Assembly: GCF_900106585.1 (NCBI RefSeq)
Contig: NZ_FNWH01000004.1
Span: 272,401-336,400, forward strand
Direction of reading: 5' to 3'
Source: Acidaminococcus timonensis
Lineage (GTDB): Bacteria > Bacillota > Negativicutes > Acidaminococcales > Acidaminococcaceae
Length of the DNA: 64,000 nt
Positions 33,712 to 42,090 of the stretch are shown one piece after another. A model generated the notes under the pieces. It did not search any database. It was not told the DNA's origin and saw nothing but the letters and a program-made list of their open reading frames with translations. The translations under genes were made by a program, and so were the position numbers. Numbering within the stretch: position 1 is the stretch's first letter; each line of letters opens with the position of its first letter.

Positions 33712-34766
33712 ACTTCCCCCATCTGGATCTCTGCCTGGAGCCGCTCCAGCGCATACGCATAACACTGGTCAATGTACTTCTCTCCCAAAAAATACAGGCT
33801 GCCGGCATTGAAGCCCATGACCGTCATACCGCCCACCACCGGGATCAATTTGGCCGCTTTGCCCGTGGCCCGTTTCTTCAGCAGGTAGGTCAGCCCTTTG
33901 GTCACCCGTTCGCCGGTGACCCCTTCCGCCAGCTTTTTCACCGCCTGGGAAGCCGGTCCGGCAGGCAAGACTTCCTTTTCGCTGACGCCGAAGGCTTCCC
34001 GGATGGCCTTGTACAGGCTCTTCAGGATCTGGCTGTCGATGGCGGCGTCCATCCCGATCACCGGGTTCAGTCCGTTGGCCGCCGCCAGTACCAGGAACCG
34101 TTTCAGGGATTTTTCCGCGGCTTTCCGTTTCAGGTCCAGGGCCTCTTCCGTATAGGCCTTGGCATGGCGGAAAAACCGGCTGCGCTGGGCCTCAGGCAGC
34201 AGGTTCCCCATGGCCCGCTCCAGTTCCGGAATGCCCCGCTGGGTAGCCGGCTGGTTCCGGCGGCAGCTGGTGAACACCACCTGTTCCCGGGGTCCCACCA
34301 GAGAATGGACGTCCGCAATGATCCTCTGTTCCAGCATCTCCCGGCTGCAGGAAGGATCATACAACCCATCCGCCTTATTCCGCACAAACAGGCACACCCG
34401 CCCGGTGCGGGCGATCTTCCCGAAGAAGTCCACGTCCGCCTGGTGCAGCTTGCCGGCAAACACGCACAGGAACAGGTCGTACTGCAGGGGATTGAAGGCG
34501 CTGAAAAATGCGTTCTCCGGGAACAGGCTGGTATCATACCCGGGCAGATCCACATAGATCACATCCTGACATTCCACGATCTGGGCCTGCCGGGTGGTAT
34601 CCGTAGCCTGGCTCACATGGGCCACCCGCTGCCCTGCCAGCTCATTGATCAGAGAGCTTTTACCCGCCCCCGGCTGGCCGAACAGACAGATTTTGATCTT
34701 CTGGTTCTTTTCCCGCTGCCAGGCATTGAAGAAATGGGTCACCAGTTGTTTGTAGTCCGTGCCCAT
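33708..34766 (-). CDS. IRG-like dynamin-related GTPase (upstream member of pair)
   Basis: A 352-residue paralogue of the downstream gene. G1 is in CLFGQPGAGKSSLINELAG, G3 in YVDLPGYDTSLFP, and G4 is RNKAD; YDLFLCVFAGKLHQADVDFF and NGLNPVIGMDAAIDSQILKS repeat the same architecture. The C-terminus carries KLIPVVGGMTVMGFNAGSLYFL, a glycine-rich hydrophobic stretch suited to membrane association. The coupled pair suggests a hetero-oligomer, as in other paired bacterial dynamin-like GTPases. The ansA stop lies beyond its 5' end. Confidence 0.84.
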   Translation of the reverse strand: MGTDYKQLVTHFFNAWQREKNQKIKICLFGQPGAGKSSLINELAGQRVAHVSQATDTTRQAQIVECQDVIYVDLPGYDTSLFPENAFFSAFNPLQYDLFLCVFAGKLHQADVDFFGKIARTGRVCLFVRNKADGLYDPSCSREMLEQRIIADVHSLVGPREQVVFTSCRRNQPATQRGIPELERAMGNLLPEAQRSRFFRHAKAYTEEALDLKRKAAEKSLKRFLVLAAANGLNPVIGMDAAIDSQILKSLYKAIREAFGVSEKEVLPAGPASQAVKKLAEGVTGERVTKGLTYLLKKRATGKAAKLIPVVGGMTVMGFNAGSLYFLGEKYIDQCYAYALERLQAEIQMGEV

Positions 34767-34782
34767 GGTCCATCCTCTCCTT

Positions 34783-35736
34783 TTATTTGGATTCGTCCTT
34801 GGTCTGGGGCTCGTTGGCCAGGCTCCACATGAGCTTCGTCACCGCCGCCTCCAGGGTCATGGGGCCGCCGGATTCCACCCCGGCCTGGGCCGCCAGGATC
34901 CCCATGGGATACAGAGACAGGTCCACCCCGTCAAACAGACACTGGCTGACGCAGATCACCCGCACCCCGGCCTTGATGGCCCGCCGGATGGCCGGCAGGA
35001 TGTTCAGCCGGTCCGTGTTCACGCCGCCGGCACCGTAACATTCCAGCACCAGCCCCTTGTACCCTCTCTGGACGGCATAGTCGATGATATCCGGCTTCAG
35101 ACCCGGCGTCATGGTGATGGCCATGACCATGGGTTCCATTTTTTCTTCCACCCGGAAACCGCCTACATTTTCCCGGCTGGGCAGGTTCTTCTTCACCCCA
35201 CCCTTGCCGAAATACAGTACAGGGGATTCGTTCACACTTTCAAAGGCGTTGGGGTTGCGGGTGAAAATCTTCTTGGCACAGTCCCCCTTGATAACTTTAT
35301 TGCCGAACGCAATGAAGACACCGGGCAGGCCGCTGGCTGCCACGGAAAAAGCCAGTTCCAGGTTGCTCCGGGCATCGCTGTTGGTCATACTGAGGGGTAC
35401 CTGGGCTCCCGTAAGCACCACCGGTTTCCCCAGATTGATCAGCATCCGGCTCAGGGCGCTGGAGGTATAGGCCATGGTATCCGTCCCATGGGTCAGGACA
35501 AAGGCATCATAGTCACTGTAGTGATCCCCGATCAGACGGGCCCAGGCGCTCCAGTTGGCCGGTTCCAGGTTACTGCTGTCCAGAAGGACCAGATCTTTGA
35601 CCGTGATATCCCCCAGGGTATGCAGTTCCGGTACGGCCTTCAGGATATCGGCCCCTTTCAGGGTGGGTTCCAGCCCGTCATCACTCACGGTACAGGCAAT
35701 GGTCCCGCCCGTGGTCAGAAAGAGTATTTTTTTCAT
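34783..35736 (-). CDS. ansA: L-asparaginase (type I/II asparaginase family)
   Basis: A 317-residue amidohydrolase of the bacterial asparaginase family. The first catalytic Thr lies in FLTTGGTIACTVSDDGL and the second in FVLTHGTDTMAYTSSAL, with DARSNLELAF and TGAQVPLS also matching. No signal peptide, so a cytosolic enzyme that makes aspartate and ammonia. An extended -10 (TGATATAAT, minus strand, about 35777-35785) lies upstream. The ATG follows AAGGAGACACAAAATCC. It fits amino-acid fermentation. Confidence 0.93.
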   Translation of the reverse strand: MKKILFLTTGGTIACTVSDDGLEPTLKGADILKAVPELHTLGDITVKDLVLLDSSNLEPANWSAWARLIGDHYSDYDAFVLTHGTDTMAYTSSALSRMLINLGKPVVLTGAQVPLSMTNSDARSNLELAFSVAASGLPGVFIAFGNKVIKGDCAKKIFTRNPNAFESVNESPVLYFGKGGVKKNLPSRENVGGFRVEEKMEPMVMAITMTPGLKPDIIDYAVQRGYKGLVLECYGAGGVNTDRLNILPAIRRAIKAGVRVICVSQCLFDGVDLSLYPMGILAAQAGVESGGPMTLEAAVTKLMWSLANEPQTKDESK

Positions 35737-35963
35737 GGATTTTGTGTCTCCTTGTCCTAAAATATCTATAGAAAATATTATATCATAAGAAGGACCCGGT
35801 TCCAGACAAACCCGTGTCTTTTCTGGAAATTTTCGAGTTGCATAAGGTTGTTTTGAAATAAAATGATGGTTGTATAACGGTTGTTTTGTTGTTTTTTGTT
35901 AAATTCAATGACTTTTTTGGAAGTCCTCTCCCGGCAAAAATCCCGGTTGCATGAACAGAAAAA

Positions 35964-36015
35964 CGATAAGGGGCTGTGAAGAAATGGATTCTCATTTCTT
36001 CACAGCCCCTTATCG
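35964..36015. terminator. Long perfect palindrome downstream of the purine permease
   Basis: Two 23-base arms (CGATAAGGGGCTGTGAAGAAATG and its exact complement) flank a six-base loop. Arms this long without mismatch are unusual for a simple terminator. It lies in the gene-free 35800-36094 stretch, beyond the 3' end of the minus-strand permease. The GGCTGTGAAGAAAT core is shared with 3113-3152. Confidence 0.75.
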
Positions 36016-36094
36016 ACTTCCGCTGGCTGCCCCTGGCCAGAAACGGGACGAAAGGCCCGTACGGTCAAAAGATGAGGCAGCATGGCTCCCTTTT

Positions 36095-37432
36095 TTATTT
36101 GATTTCCAGCGTATCCGGCAGGATGACGTTCAGCAGCACGGCCACCACGAATACCACGGCCACGCAGTTCTCGGCAAATACGCTTTTCATCAGATCCGGG
36201 AAGATCTTGAAGATGGCCGGATTCTGGGTGAATCCGATGCCGATGGACAGGCTCAGGGCCGCAATGGTCATATTCCGCTGGCTGTAACCGCAGCCTCCCA
36301 GCATCCGCACGCCGCTGACCACAATGGACCCGAACATCATGAGGGTGCAGCCCCCCAGCACCGCTTCCGGCAGGGATGCCAGGATCACACCCAGCACCGG
36401 GAACAGCCCGGCCAGGATCATAATGGCTGCCCCGCTGGCTACCGCCTTCCGGTTCACCACATGGGTCATGGCGATCAGTCCCACGTTCTGGCTGAAGGAC
36501 GTAATGGGCAGGCATCCGAACAGAGAGGACAGGGCACTGATGAATCCGTCCACTCCGATGGACCCTTCGATTTCCTTATCGGTGGCGTTCCGGCCGAAGC
36601 CCATCACCGTCAGGGCCGATGTATCTCCCAGGGTTTCCGTGGCCGAAACCAGGAAAATCAGGAACACGGAGAAAATGGCATCCGGATGGAATTCCAAGGC
36701 GTAGGGCATGGGTGTGGGCAGAGAGAACAGCCCGGCAGAACTGATTTTGCTCAGATCCACCATACCGAAGAAGAAAGCGGTGATGTAACCCACGATCAGC
36801 CCGAACAGCACCGACAGCTGTTTATAGAAGCTTTTGGCCTTGATGTTGAAAATCAGGCAGGACAGCAGGGTCACCGTCCCCACGATCATGTAGGGTGCCT
36901 CCCCGAAATGGGGATTGCCGAAACCGCCCCCGAAAGAGTTGGCTCCAATGCCCAGCAGGGAGAACCCGATGGAGGTCACCACGCTGGCGGAGACGATGGG
37001 CGGAATGAACCGGCGCCACCAGCGGGCAATGAGCCCCAGGCACCCTTCCAGGCAGCCACCCACCAGGGCCGCCCCCAGGATGGCGCCATATCCGTATTTG
37101 GCTCCGATGACACAGAAGGTGGAAACAAAGGTGAAGCTGATCCCCATGATGATGGGAAGCCGGCTGCCCAGAGGCCCCACCGGGAACATCTGGAACAGGG
37201 ATCCCACTCCAGCCATGATCATGGCCGCCTGGATCAGGGCCGCGGCCTGTTCCGTCGGCATTTTTACGGCCCCGGTGACAATCAGGATGGGTGCGATGTT
37301 GGCCACGAACATGGCCAGCACATGCTGCAGTCCGAAGGGAATGGCCTTTTTCAGGCTGATCTGCCCGTCAAACCGATAAATGGGATCTGTGAAGGCCCCC
37401 TTCTGTGGTTCCTGTCTGCTTTGGTCTTCCAT
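36095..37432 (-). CDS. NCS2 family nucleobase (xanthine/uric acid type) permease
   Basis: A 445-residue transporter with about fourteen hydrophobic segments. Typical NCS2 features include LQHVLAMFVANIAPILIV, the TM-region GSRLPIIMGISFTFVS, ETLGDTSALTVMGF with the conserved acidic residue and QNVGLIAMTHVVNRK. The ATG at 37432 with GGGAGGCACC is preferred over the ORF's earlier start. Location 10 bases beyond xpt on the same strand points to xanthine as the probable substrate. Confidence 0.9.
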   Translation of the reverse strand: MEDQSRQEPQKGAFTDPIYRFDGQISLKKAIPFGLQHVLAMFVANIAPILIVTGAVKMPTEQAAALIQAAMIMAGVGSLFQMFPVGPLGSRLPIIMGISFTFVSTFCVIGAKYGYGAILGAALVGGCLEGCLGLIARWWRRFIPPIVSASVVTSIGFSLLGIGANSFGGGFGNPHFGEAPYMIVGTVTLLSCLIFNIKAKSFYKQLSVLFGLIVGYITAFFFGMVDLSKISSAGLFSLPTPMPYALEFHPDAIFSVFLIFLVSATETLGDTSALTVMGFGRNATDKEIEGSIGVDGFISALSSLFGCLPITSFSQNVGLIAMTHVVNRKAVASGAAIMILAGLFPVLGVILASLPEAVLGGCTLMMFGSIVVSGVRMLGGCGYSQRNMTIAALSLSIGIGFTQNPAIFKIFPDLMKSVFAENCVAVVFVVAVLLNVILPDTLEIK

Positions 37433-37442
37433 GGTGCCTCCC

Positions 37443-38027
37443 TTACCGGAACACAATGGTGCCGGTCTCGGCATCCATCTTCTCGATGATGGCCAGGCTT
37501 TTTACGTCATAGCCCTTTTTCCGCAGGGCATCCCCGCCGCCCTGGAAGCCTTTTTCAATGGCGATGCCCACGCCTTCCACCTCGGCGCCGGCCTGGTGTA
37601 CCAGGTCGATGAGCCCTTCCACGGCGCAGCCGTTGGCCAGGAAGTCGTCGATGATCAGGACATGATCCCCGGCATTCAGGTATTTCTTGGAAACGACCAC
37701 ATGGTTCACCTTGTTGTGGGTGAAGGATTTGATTTCCGTGCTGTACACTTCCCTATCCATATTGCTGCCGGCACTCTTCTTGGCAAACAGTACAGGTACC
37801 CGGAAGTGGATGGCGGTCAGGCAGGCAATCCCGATGCCGGACGCCTCGATGGTCAGGATCTTGTTGATGGGCCGATCCTTGAACAGTTCATAGAATTCCT
37901 CCCCCAGCTTGCTGATGAAGGAGACATCGATCTGGTGGTTCAGGAAGCTGTCCACCTTCAGCACGTCGCCGCTTTTGATGGTCCCGTCCGCCAGGATCTT
38001 TTTCTGCAGTAAGTTGTATTCCGCCAT
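37443..38027 (-). CDS. xpt: Xanthine phosphoribosyltransferase
   Basis: A 194-residue PRTase, exactly the family length. The PRPP-binding loop appears as [18 protein letters not shown], and N-terminal [18 protein letters not shown] matches Xpt. It converts xanthine plus PRPP to XMP. The ATG follows GGGAGGAAATT. An extended -10 (TGATATAAT) lies at about 38076-38084 on the minus strand. No purine riboswitch is seen in the 38028-38110 leader. It forms an operon with the permease. Confidence 0.95.
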   Translation of the reverse strand: MAEYNLLQKKILADGTIKSGDVLKVDSFLNHQIDVSFISKLGEEFYELFKDRPINKILTIEASGIGIACLTAIHFRVPVLFAKKSAGSNMDREVYSTEIKSFTHNKVNHVVVSKKYLNAGDHVLIIDDFLANGCAVEGLIDLVHQAGAEVEGVGIAIEKGFQGGGDALRKKGYDVKSLAIIEKMDAETGTIVFR

Positions 38028-38111
38028 AATTTCCTCCCATTTCAAACCCAAATAAACGATATTTTATAAAGTGATATTATATCATAAATCAAAGGGATAC
38101 AGGCAACAAAA

Positions 38112-38133
38112 AAGGACTGCTTTCGCAGTCCTT
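38112..38133 (-). terminator. Terminator of tRNA-Gly
   Basis: AAGGACTGC and GCAGTCCTT pair around TTTC, followed on the minus strand by TTTTTTTGTTG. Confidence 0.85.
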
Positions 38134-38144
38134 ACCCTTTTCAG

Positions 38145-38218
38145 TGGAGCGGGCAATGGGAATCGAACCCACCTCTAAAGCTTGGGAAGCTTTCATTCTA
38201 CCAATGAACTATGCCCGC
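38145..38218 (-). tRNA. tRNA-Gly(CCC)
   Basis: On the minus strand, GCGGGCA pairs with TGCCCGC, and the anticodon stem AAAGC/GCTTT encloses loop TTCCCAA, giving anticodon CCC. The T-loop is TTCGATT. CCA is encoded at 38145-38147. It is upstream of xpt in transcription direction but separated by a terminator. Confidence 0.94.
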
Positions 38219-38330
38219 ATCAGATAGAGAGAATTATACCAGACTTCCCTATCTTTGTAAAGTTTTTCTTTCCAAACAACCTCTATACAATCCTTGTATG
38301 ACGGATTTTCATTTTTATCTTCGGTCGTTC

Positions 38331-39065
38331 TTATTTTCTCGCCTTTTCCACCCGTTCCAGAAAATCCGCAAACAGCCTTTCCATTTCCGGATGTTCCTGC
38401 CACATATTTTCCGGATGCCACTGGACGGCCACCACCTGCTCATGGTCATGGCTCTCCACACTTTCCTTAACCCCGTCGGGAGCCACCGCCGTTACTTCCA
38501 AGGCCTCTGCCACCTTGTGGATGGCCTGGTGATGCCGGGAATTCACATAGGCCCTGGCCCCCAGGGTCCCGTACAGGCTGCTGCCCGGTGTCAGGGTCAC
38601 ATGGTGGGTGGGATACCGGCCGTCCGCTCCCTGGGAATGGCGGATGGTGCAGTGGGGATCCTCGCTCTGGAGATCCTGGTACACCGTTCCCCCCAGGGCG
38701 ATGTTGATCAGCTGGCAGCCCCGGCAGATACCGAAGATGGGCTTGCCGGCCTGATAAAAAGCCCGGAACAGGTCCAGTTCAAACACATCCCGCTTGTAGT
38801 TGGCACCCCCCACTTTCCAGCGGGGTTCCTCTCCGAACAGGGTGGGATCCACGTCCGGACCTCCGGGAATGATCAGCCCGTCACACAGATCCAGATAGTC
38901 CTCCCCTTTCAGGCCCTGGACATCGGGCAGGACTACCGGGATGGCCCCCAATTTGGCAATGACCTCCACCAGGCCCCGGGGTGCAAAGGGCGCCTTCACC
39001 AGGTTCGTCACTTCCGTTGCATGGGAATAGGTATCGGCCGTAATGGCAATGCGCAGTTTGGACAT
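38331..39065 (-). CDS. Gamma-glutamyl-gamma-aminobutyrate hydrolase family protein (peptidase C26)
   Basis: A 244-residue cytosolic class I amidotransferase-like hydrolase. Visible are IIPGGPDVDPTLFGE, the nucleophile in FGICRGCQLINIALGG, SRHHQAIHKV and the His/Glu in VAVQWHPENM. This is the canonical PuuD-like motif set. Family members cleave gamma-glutamyl conjugates; the particular substrate is unknown. The gene is divergent from dnaA across the first DnaA-box cluster. The secreted relative is at 3191-4192. Confidence 0.9.
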   Translation of the reverse strand: MSKLRIAITADTYSHATEVTNLVKAPFAPRGLVEVIAKLGAIPVVLPDVQGLKGEDYLDLCDGLIIPGGPDVDPTLFGEEPRWKVGGANYKRDVFELDLFRAFYQAGKPIFGICRGCQLINIALGGTVYQDLQSEDPHCTIRHSQGADGRYPTHHVTLTPGSSLYGTLGARAYVNSRHHQAIHKVAEALEVTAVAPDGVKESVESHDHEQVVAVQWHPENMWQEHPEMERLFADFLERVEKARK

Positions 39066-39185
39066 GGATGTCCCTCCTTCATGAATTTCGTGGTATCAGT
39101 GGTTCCATTATAAAAAATTCTTCCCGTCCCTGCAACCCGTCCGGTTTTCCACAGAACGCATGTTCGGGAACATCCCATCCACCCT

Positions 39186-39319
39186 TTATCCACGGACTTT
39201 TCCCCAGAGTTATCCACATCTGTGGATAACTTCCTGTGGAAAACTGCACAGGCTGTGGAAAACCCCGTCTTTCCCATCAGGAGCCTGTTGGAGCCTCCTG
39301 TTCCCTGCAGTTATCCACA
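39186..39319. other. DnaA-box cluster 1 with overlapping dnaA1 promoter
   Basis: TTATCCACA-type boxes occur at 39186-39194 (TTATCCACG), 39210-39218, 39221-39229 (inverted, the pair being three bases apart) and 39311-39319. An extended -10 (TGGTATAAT) follows at 39333-39341, and the last box covers the -35 position. The stretch 39066-39374 holds no gene. The layout suggests autorepression of the first dnaA. Confidence 0.85.
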
Positions 39320-39374
39320 CACCCTCCCCATATGGTATAATGGAACCATCATGAATCGGAAAGGAGGCCCTGCC

Positions 39375-40535
39375 ATGGCCCGCAAGAAACTGGTGGAAAT
39401 GGATCTGTTCGCAGATCCGGTGACCGCTGCCAGCCCCCATGGATCCCGCTCTGCCAGAACGCAGAAGACGGCCCAGAAGGGTTCTGACAAACCCCAGATG
39501 CCCCGGCCTTTCCGCACGAATCTTTCTCCCCGCTATACCTTCGACAATTTCGTGGTGGGCAACTCCAACCGGTTTGCCAAGGCCGCAGCCATGGCCGTGG
39601 CAAACAACCCGGCCAATGCCTACAACCCCTTCTTCCTGTTCAGCGATTCCGGCCTGGGCAAGACCCATCTGATGAATGCCATCGGCAACCAGATCCTGGC
39701 CGCCCATCCGGATATGAAGATCCTGTACATTTCCAGCGAGACCTTCACCAACGAGCTGATCGAGAGCGTGGAACACAACCGGCTGGAAGCCTTCCGGGAA
39801 AAATACCGCAGCATCGACGTGCTGCTCATCGACGACATCCAGTTCCTGCGGAACAAAGAATCCACCCAGGAAGAGTTCTTCCACACCTTCAACACCCTGG
39901 AAAAGGCCAACAAACAGATCATCATTTCCAGCGACCGACCTCCGGCAGAGCTGGATACCCTGGAAGAGCGTATGATCAGCCGGTTCAATTCCGGCCTCAC
40001 CGCCGACATCCAGCATCCGGATCTGGAGACAAGGATGGCCATTCTCCAGAACAAGGCCCATATGGACAGCATCCTGTTCCCCCGGGATGTGATCCTTCTC
40101 ATTGCCAGCAGCGTGACAAGCAATATCCGTGAATTAGAGGGAGCTTATAATCGTGTTTGCGCTTATGCAAGTCTAAATCAGGAACCCATTACCCTGGAAC
40201 TGTGCCGCAATGCGCTGAAGGAGCTGAACCTGATCGAGACACCCCGGTTCATCACGGTAGAGACCATCCAGCAGGTGGTGGCGGATCACTTCCGACTGCA
40301 CCTGTCGGAACTCAGTGAAAAGAAACGGACGAAACGGGTGGCCGTCCCCCGACAGATCGCCATCTACCTGACCAAGGAAATGGCCGGTCTGTCCCTGAAG
40401 AAAATCGGGGAATGTTTCGGGGGCCGGGACCACAGCACGGTGATCCACGCCTGTGAAAAAATCCAGCGGGAACGGGAAAAGGACCCGGAACTGAACAACG
40501 AGATCGAAGCGCTGATCCTGGAATTGCGCAAATGA
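39375..40535 (+). CDS. DnaA paralogue lacking domain I (386 aa)
   Basis: An initiator-type AAA+ protein. Domain III holds Walker A (GLGKTHL at residues 93-99), Walker B VLLIDDIQFL, an arginine-finger-like MISRFNSGL and sensor II NIRELEGAY. Domain IV ends with the DNA-binding GRDHSTVIHAC helix. The AAA+ core starts at LSPRYTFDNF only 50 residues in. The basic/proline-rich leader has no domain I, the part that mediates self-association and helicase recruitment in DnaA. The ATG follows AAAGGAGG with ideal spacing; the longer frame reads through DnaA boxes and is not DnaA-like. All catalytic and DNA-binding motifs are intact. It could be a regulator or origin-specific partner of the second DnaA. 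Confidence 0.88.
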   Translation: MARKKLVEMDLFADPVTAASPHGSRSARTQKTAQKGSDKPQMPRPFRTNLSPRYTFDNFVVGNSNRFAKAAAMAVANNPANAYNPFFLFSDSGLGKTHLMNAIGNQILAAHPDMKILYISSETFTNELIESVEHNRLEAFREKYRSIDVLLIDDIQFLRNKESTQEEFFHTFNTLEKANKQIIISSDRPPAELDTLEERMISRFNSGLTADIQHPDLETRMAILQNKAHMDSILFPRDVILLIASSVTSNIRELEGAYNRVCAYASLNQEPITLELCRNALKELNLIETPRFITVETIQQVVADHFRLHLSELSEKKRTKRVAVPRQIAIYLTKEMAGLSLKKIGECFGGRDHSTVIHACEKIQREREKDPELNNEIEALILELRK

Positions 40536-40571
40536 CCGGGAATGTTGCATATTGCAATATTCCCGGTCATT
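40531..40571 (+). terminator. Terminator of the first dnaA
   Basis: The inverted repeat AATGACCGGGAAT..TTGCA/TGCAA..ATTCCCGGTCATT includes the stop codon and is followed by TTTTT. Confidence 0.85.
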
Positions 40572-40710
40572 TTTTACATGGATTTTACAATTCTTTATAA
40601 TGTCTGTCCCTGCCCCCGGTACAACACCACCATCCTCTCCAAAGAATGCAACAGAGTTTTCCACAGGGTCCCGACCGTTTCCACAACCCGGAAAACCCCA
40701 TGGAATGGGA

Positions 40711-41013
40711 TTATCCACACAGTTATCCACACCTGTGGATAACTTCCAGTGGAAAACCCCAATGGCTGTGGAAAACTTCAAGCTGGCACCAAGAGCCGGT
40801 TTTCAGGGATTTATCCCCCATATTATCCACATGTCCACAGGAGGGAGCTAAGCTCCCTCCTGTGGAGTCATCAGTCACTAGTCCACAGTCACTAGCCAAA
40901 GGAAGCCAGCTGACGCTGCCAAAATTATCCACACCCTCTCTTCGTCCTCCACCCGCTCCATACCTGCTTATCCCCAGTGTTATCCACAGCTGTGGATAAC
41001 TTTTGGTGGATAA
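40711..41013. other. Candidate oriC: DnaA-box cluster 2
   Basis: Boxes are at 40711-40719, 40723-40731, 40734-40742 (inverted), 40823-40831, 40925-40933, 40980-40988, 40991-40999 (inverted) and a near match at 41005-41013. Between them lie a perfect palindrome (40835-40865) and a fragment of repeat A (40866-40918). The 721-base gene-free stretch 40536-41257 between the two AAA+ genes has the density expected of a replication origin or a DnaA reservoir. Confidence 0.8.
40835..40865. repeat. Perfect 31-base palindrome inside the origin region
   Basis: CCACAGGAGGGAGCT, one central base, and its exact complement. It ends 6 bases after a DnaA box. It is followed by heptamer-like CAGTCACTAGTCCACAGTCACTAG and the TGGAAGCCAGCTGACGCTG block of repeat A (40866-40918). 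No T-run follows, so it is unlikely to be a simple terminator. Confidence 0.75.
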
Positions 41014-41143
41014 CCCCTCTGCCTGTGGAAAACCTCTGCAACGGCTTTCCGACTGGCTCCAGCCGTTTCGGAAGCAAAACTTATGCACAGGACCCCCGGA
41101 TGTGGTATACTACTGTCATACAACCTTTGGAACAGAGTCCGGG

Positions 41144-41183
41144 CAACCTTGTCCAACCATTGCCGGACACCCGTTGGATACAA
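41144..41183 (+). repeat. Dispersed repeat D, copy 4
   Basis: CAACCATTGCCGGACA followed by CCCGTTGGATACAA matches copy 1 closely (16 of 16 in the core). It lies between the DnaA-box cluster and the HTH/coiled-coil gene. Confidence 0.65.
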
Positions 41184-41257
41184 ATGCGGCGATCCATCCT
41201 CCAGCCACCCTGTTCCAAAGCATCCGTTTTCAATTTTCAATCGAGGGAGTATGACAC

Positions 41258-41881
41258 ATGATCACCATCAAAGACTATGCCAAACAAAAAGGAGTTTCCT
41301 ACGAAGCCATCCGGAAGCAGATCAAACGGTATGAAGATGAACTGGAAGGCCATCTGGTCAAACAGAACCGGTTCCTGATGCTGGATGACGAAGCAGTTCG
41401 CTTCCTGGACAGCAAACGGTCGGAAAATCCGGTCATCGTCTACGAACAGAATAAAGATGAAGAACTGGAACAGCTGCGCCATGAAAACAAAGTGCTGCTG
41501 ATCCAGATGAATACGGTCCAGGATCAGCTGGGCAAGGTGCAGCAGAAGCTCATTGCTGAAATGAATACCACAAAACTGCTGACCAGCGAAAAAGTCCAGT
41601 ATCTGGAATACAAGGCCCAGGCGGAACAAAAGGAACTGCAACTGCAGGATGCAGCCAAAGCCCGGGATGCGGCCCAGCAAAAAGCTGACCAGCAGGAAGC
41701 CCTGCTGCGTCTGAAAGAACAGCAGATCGGCGCACTCACTGCCGCCCGGGAAAGCGCCGCCGAAAACCTGCAGGCCGCCCAGACCCGGATGGAAGAACTG
41801 GAAAAGCGGGCCAAAGCAGCCGAAGAAGAATCCCTGCGCCTGAAGAACCGGAGTTTCTGGGATCGGCTGTTCAACCGGTAA
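41258..41881 (+). CDS. HTH plus coiled-coil protein resembling plasmid Par/DUF536 proteins
   Basis: A 207-residue protein. The N-terminus (MITIKDYAKQKGVSYEAIRK) is a helix-turn-helix. Residues about 65-195 are charged heptad-rich coiled coil (LEQLRHENKVLLIQMNTVQD onwards, then EQKELQLQDAAKARDAAQQ). It ends with an aromatic tail SFWDRLFNR. This HTH/coiled coil/short C-terminal motif order is that of single-protein plasmid partition systems (pSK1 Par, DUF536-like). The gene sits between the two dnaA genes, with DnaA boxes on both sides. A role in origin tethering or replication control is inference. An extended -10 TGGTATACT lies at about 41103-41111. Confidence 0.75.
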   Translation: MITIKDYAKQKGVSYEAIRKQIKRYEDELEGHLVKQNRFLMLDDEAVRFLDSKRSENPVIVYEQNKDEELEQLRHENKVLLIQMNTVQDQLGKVQQKLIAEMNTTKLLTSEKVQYLEYKAQAEQKELQLQDAAKARDAAQQKADQQEALLRLKEQQIGALTAARESAAENLQAAQTRMEELEKRAKAAEEESLRLKNRSFWDRLFNR

Positions 41882-41901
41882 GGCCTCCCCTCTTTTCTCA
41901 G

Positions 41902-42010
41902 TTATCCACACCTGTGTATAACTCCCTGTGCATAACCTGTGTATTGTGGATAACTGGAAAGCCGGAAAAAATCTGCCGTTGCCGGCTCTCCTCCAGAAAA
42001 GTTATCCACA
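41902..42010. other. DnaA-box cluster 3, upstream of the second dnaA
   Basis: Boxes are at 41902-41910, 41945-41953 (inverted) and 42002-42010, with a TGTGTATAA variant at 41913-41921. An extended -10 (TGATATAAT) lies at 42048-42056, 35 bases before the ATG. This suggests DnaA-controlled expression of the full-length dnaA. Confidence 0.85.
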
Positions 42011-42090
42011 CTGTCCACAGGTTTTTCCACAGGCGGCCCCTGTTTCGTGATATAATTGTACATACTTTAAGGATAAAGGATGGATCGGAA

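Noticed and set aside
38028..38110. Purine riboswitch upstream of xpt
   Set aside because: The conserved aptamer core bases and two loop-forming hairpins are not visible; only an extended -10 promoter is seen.
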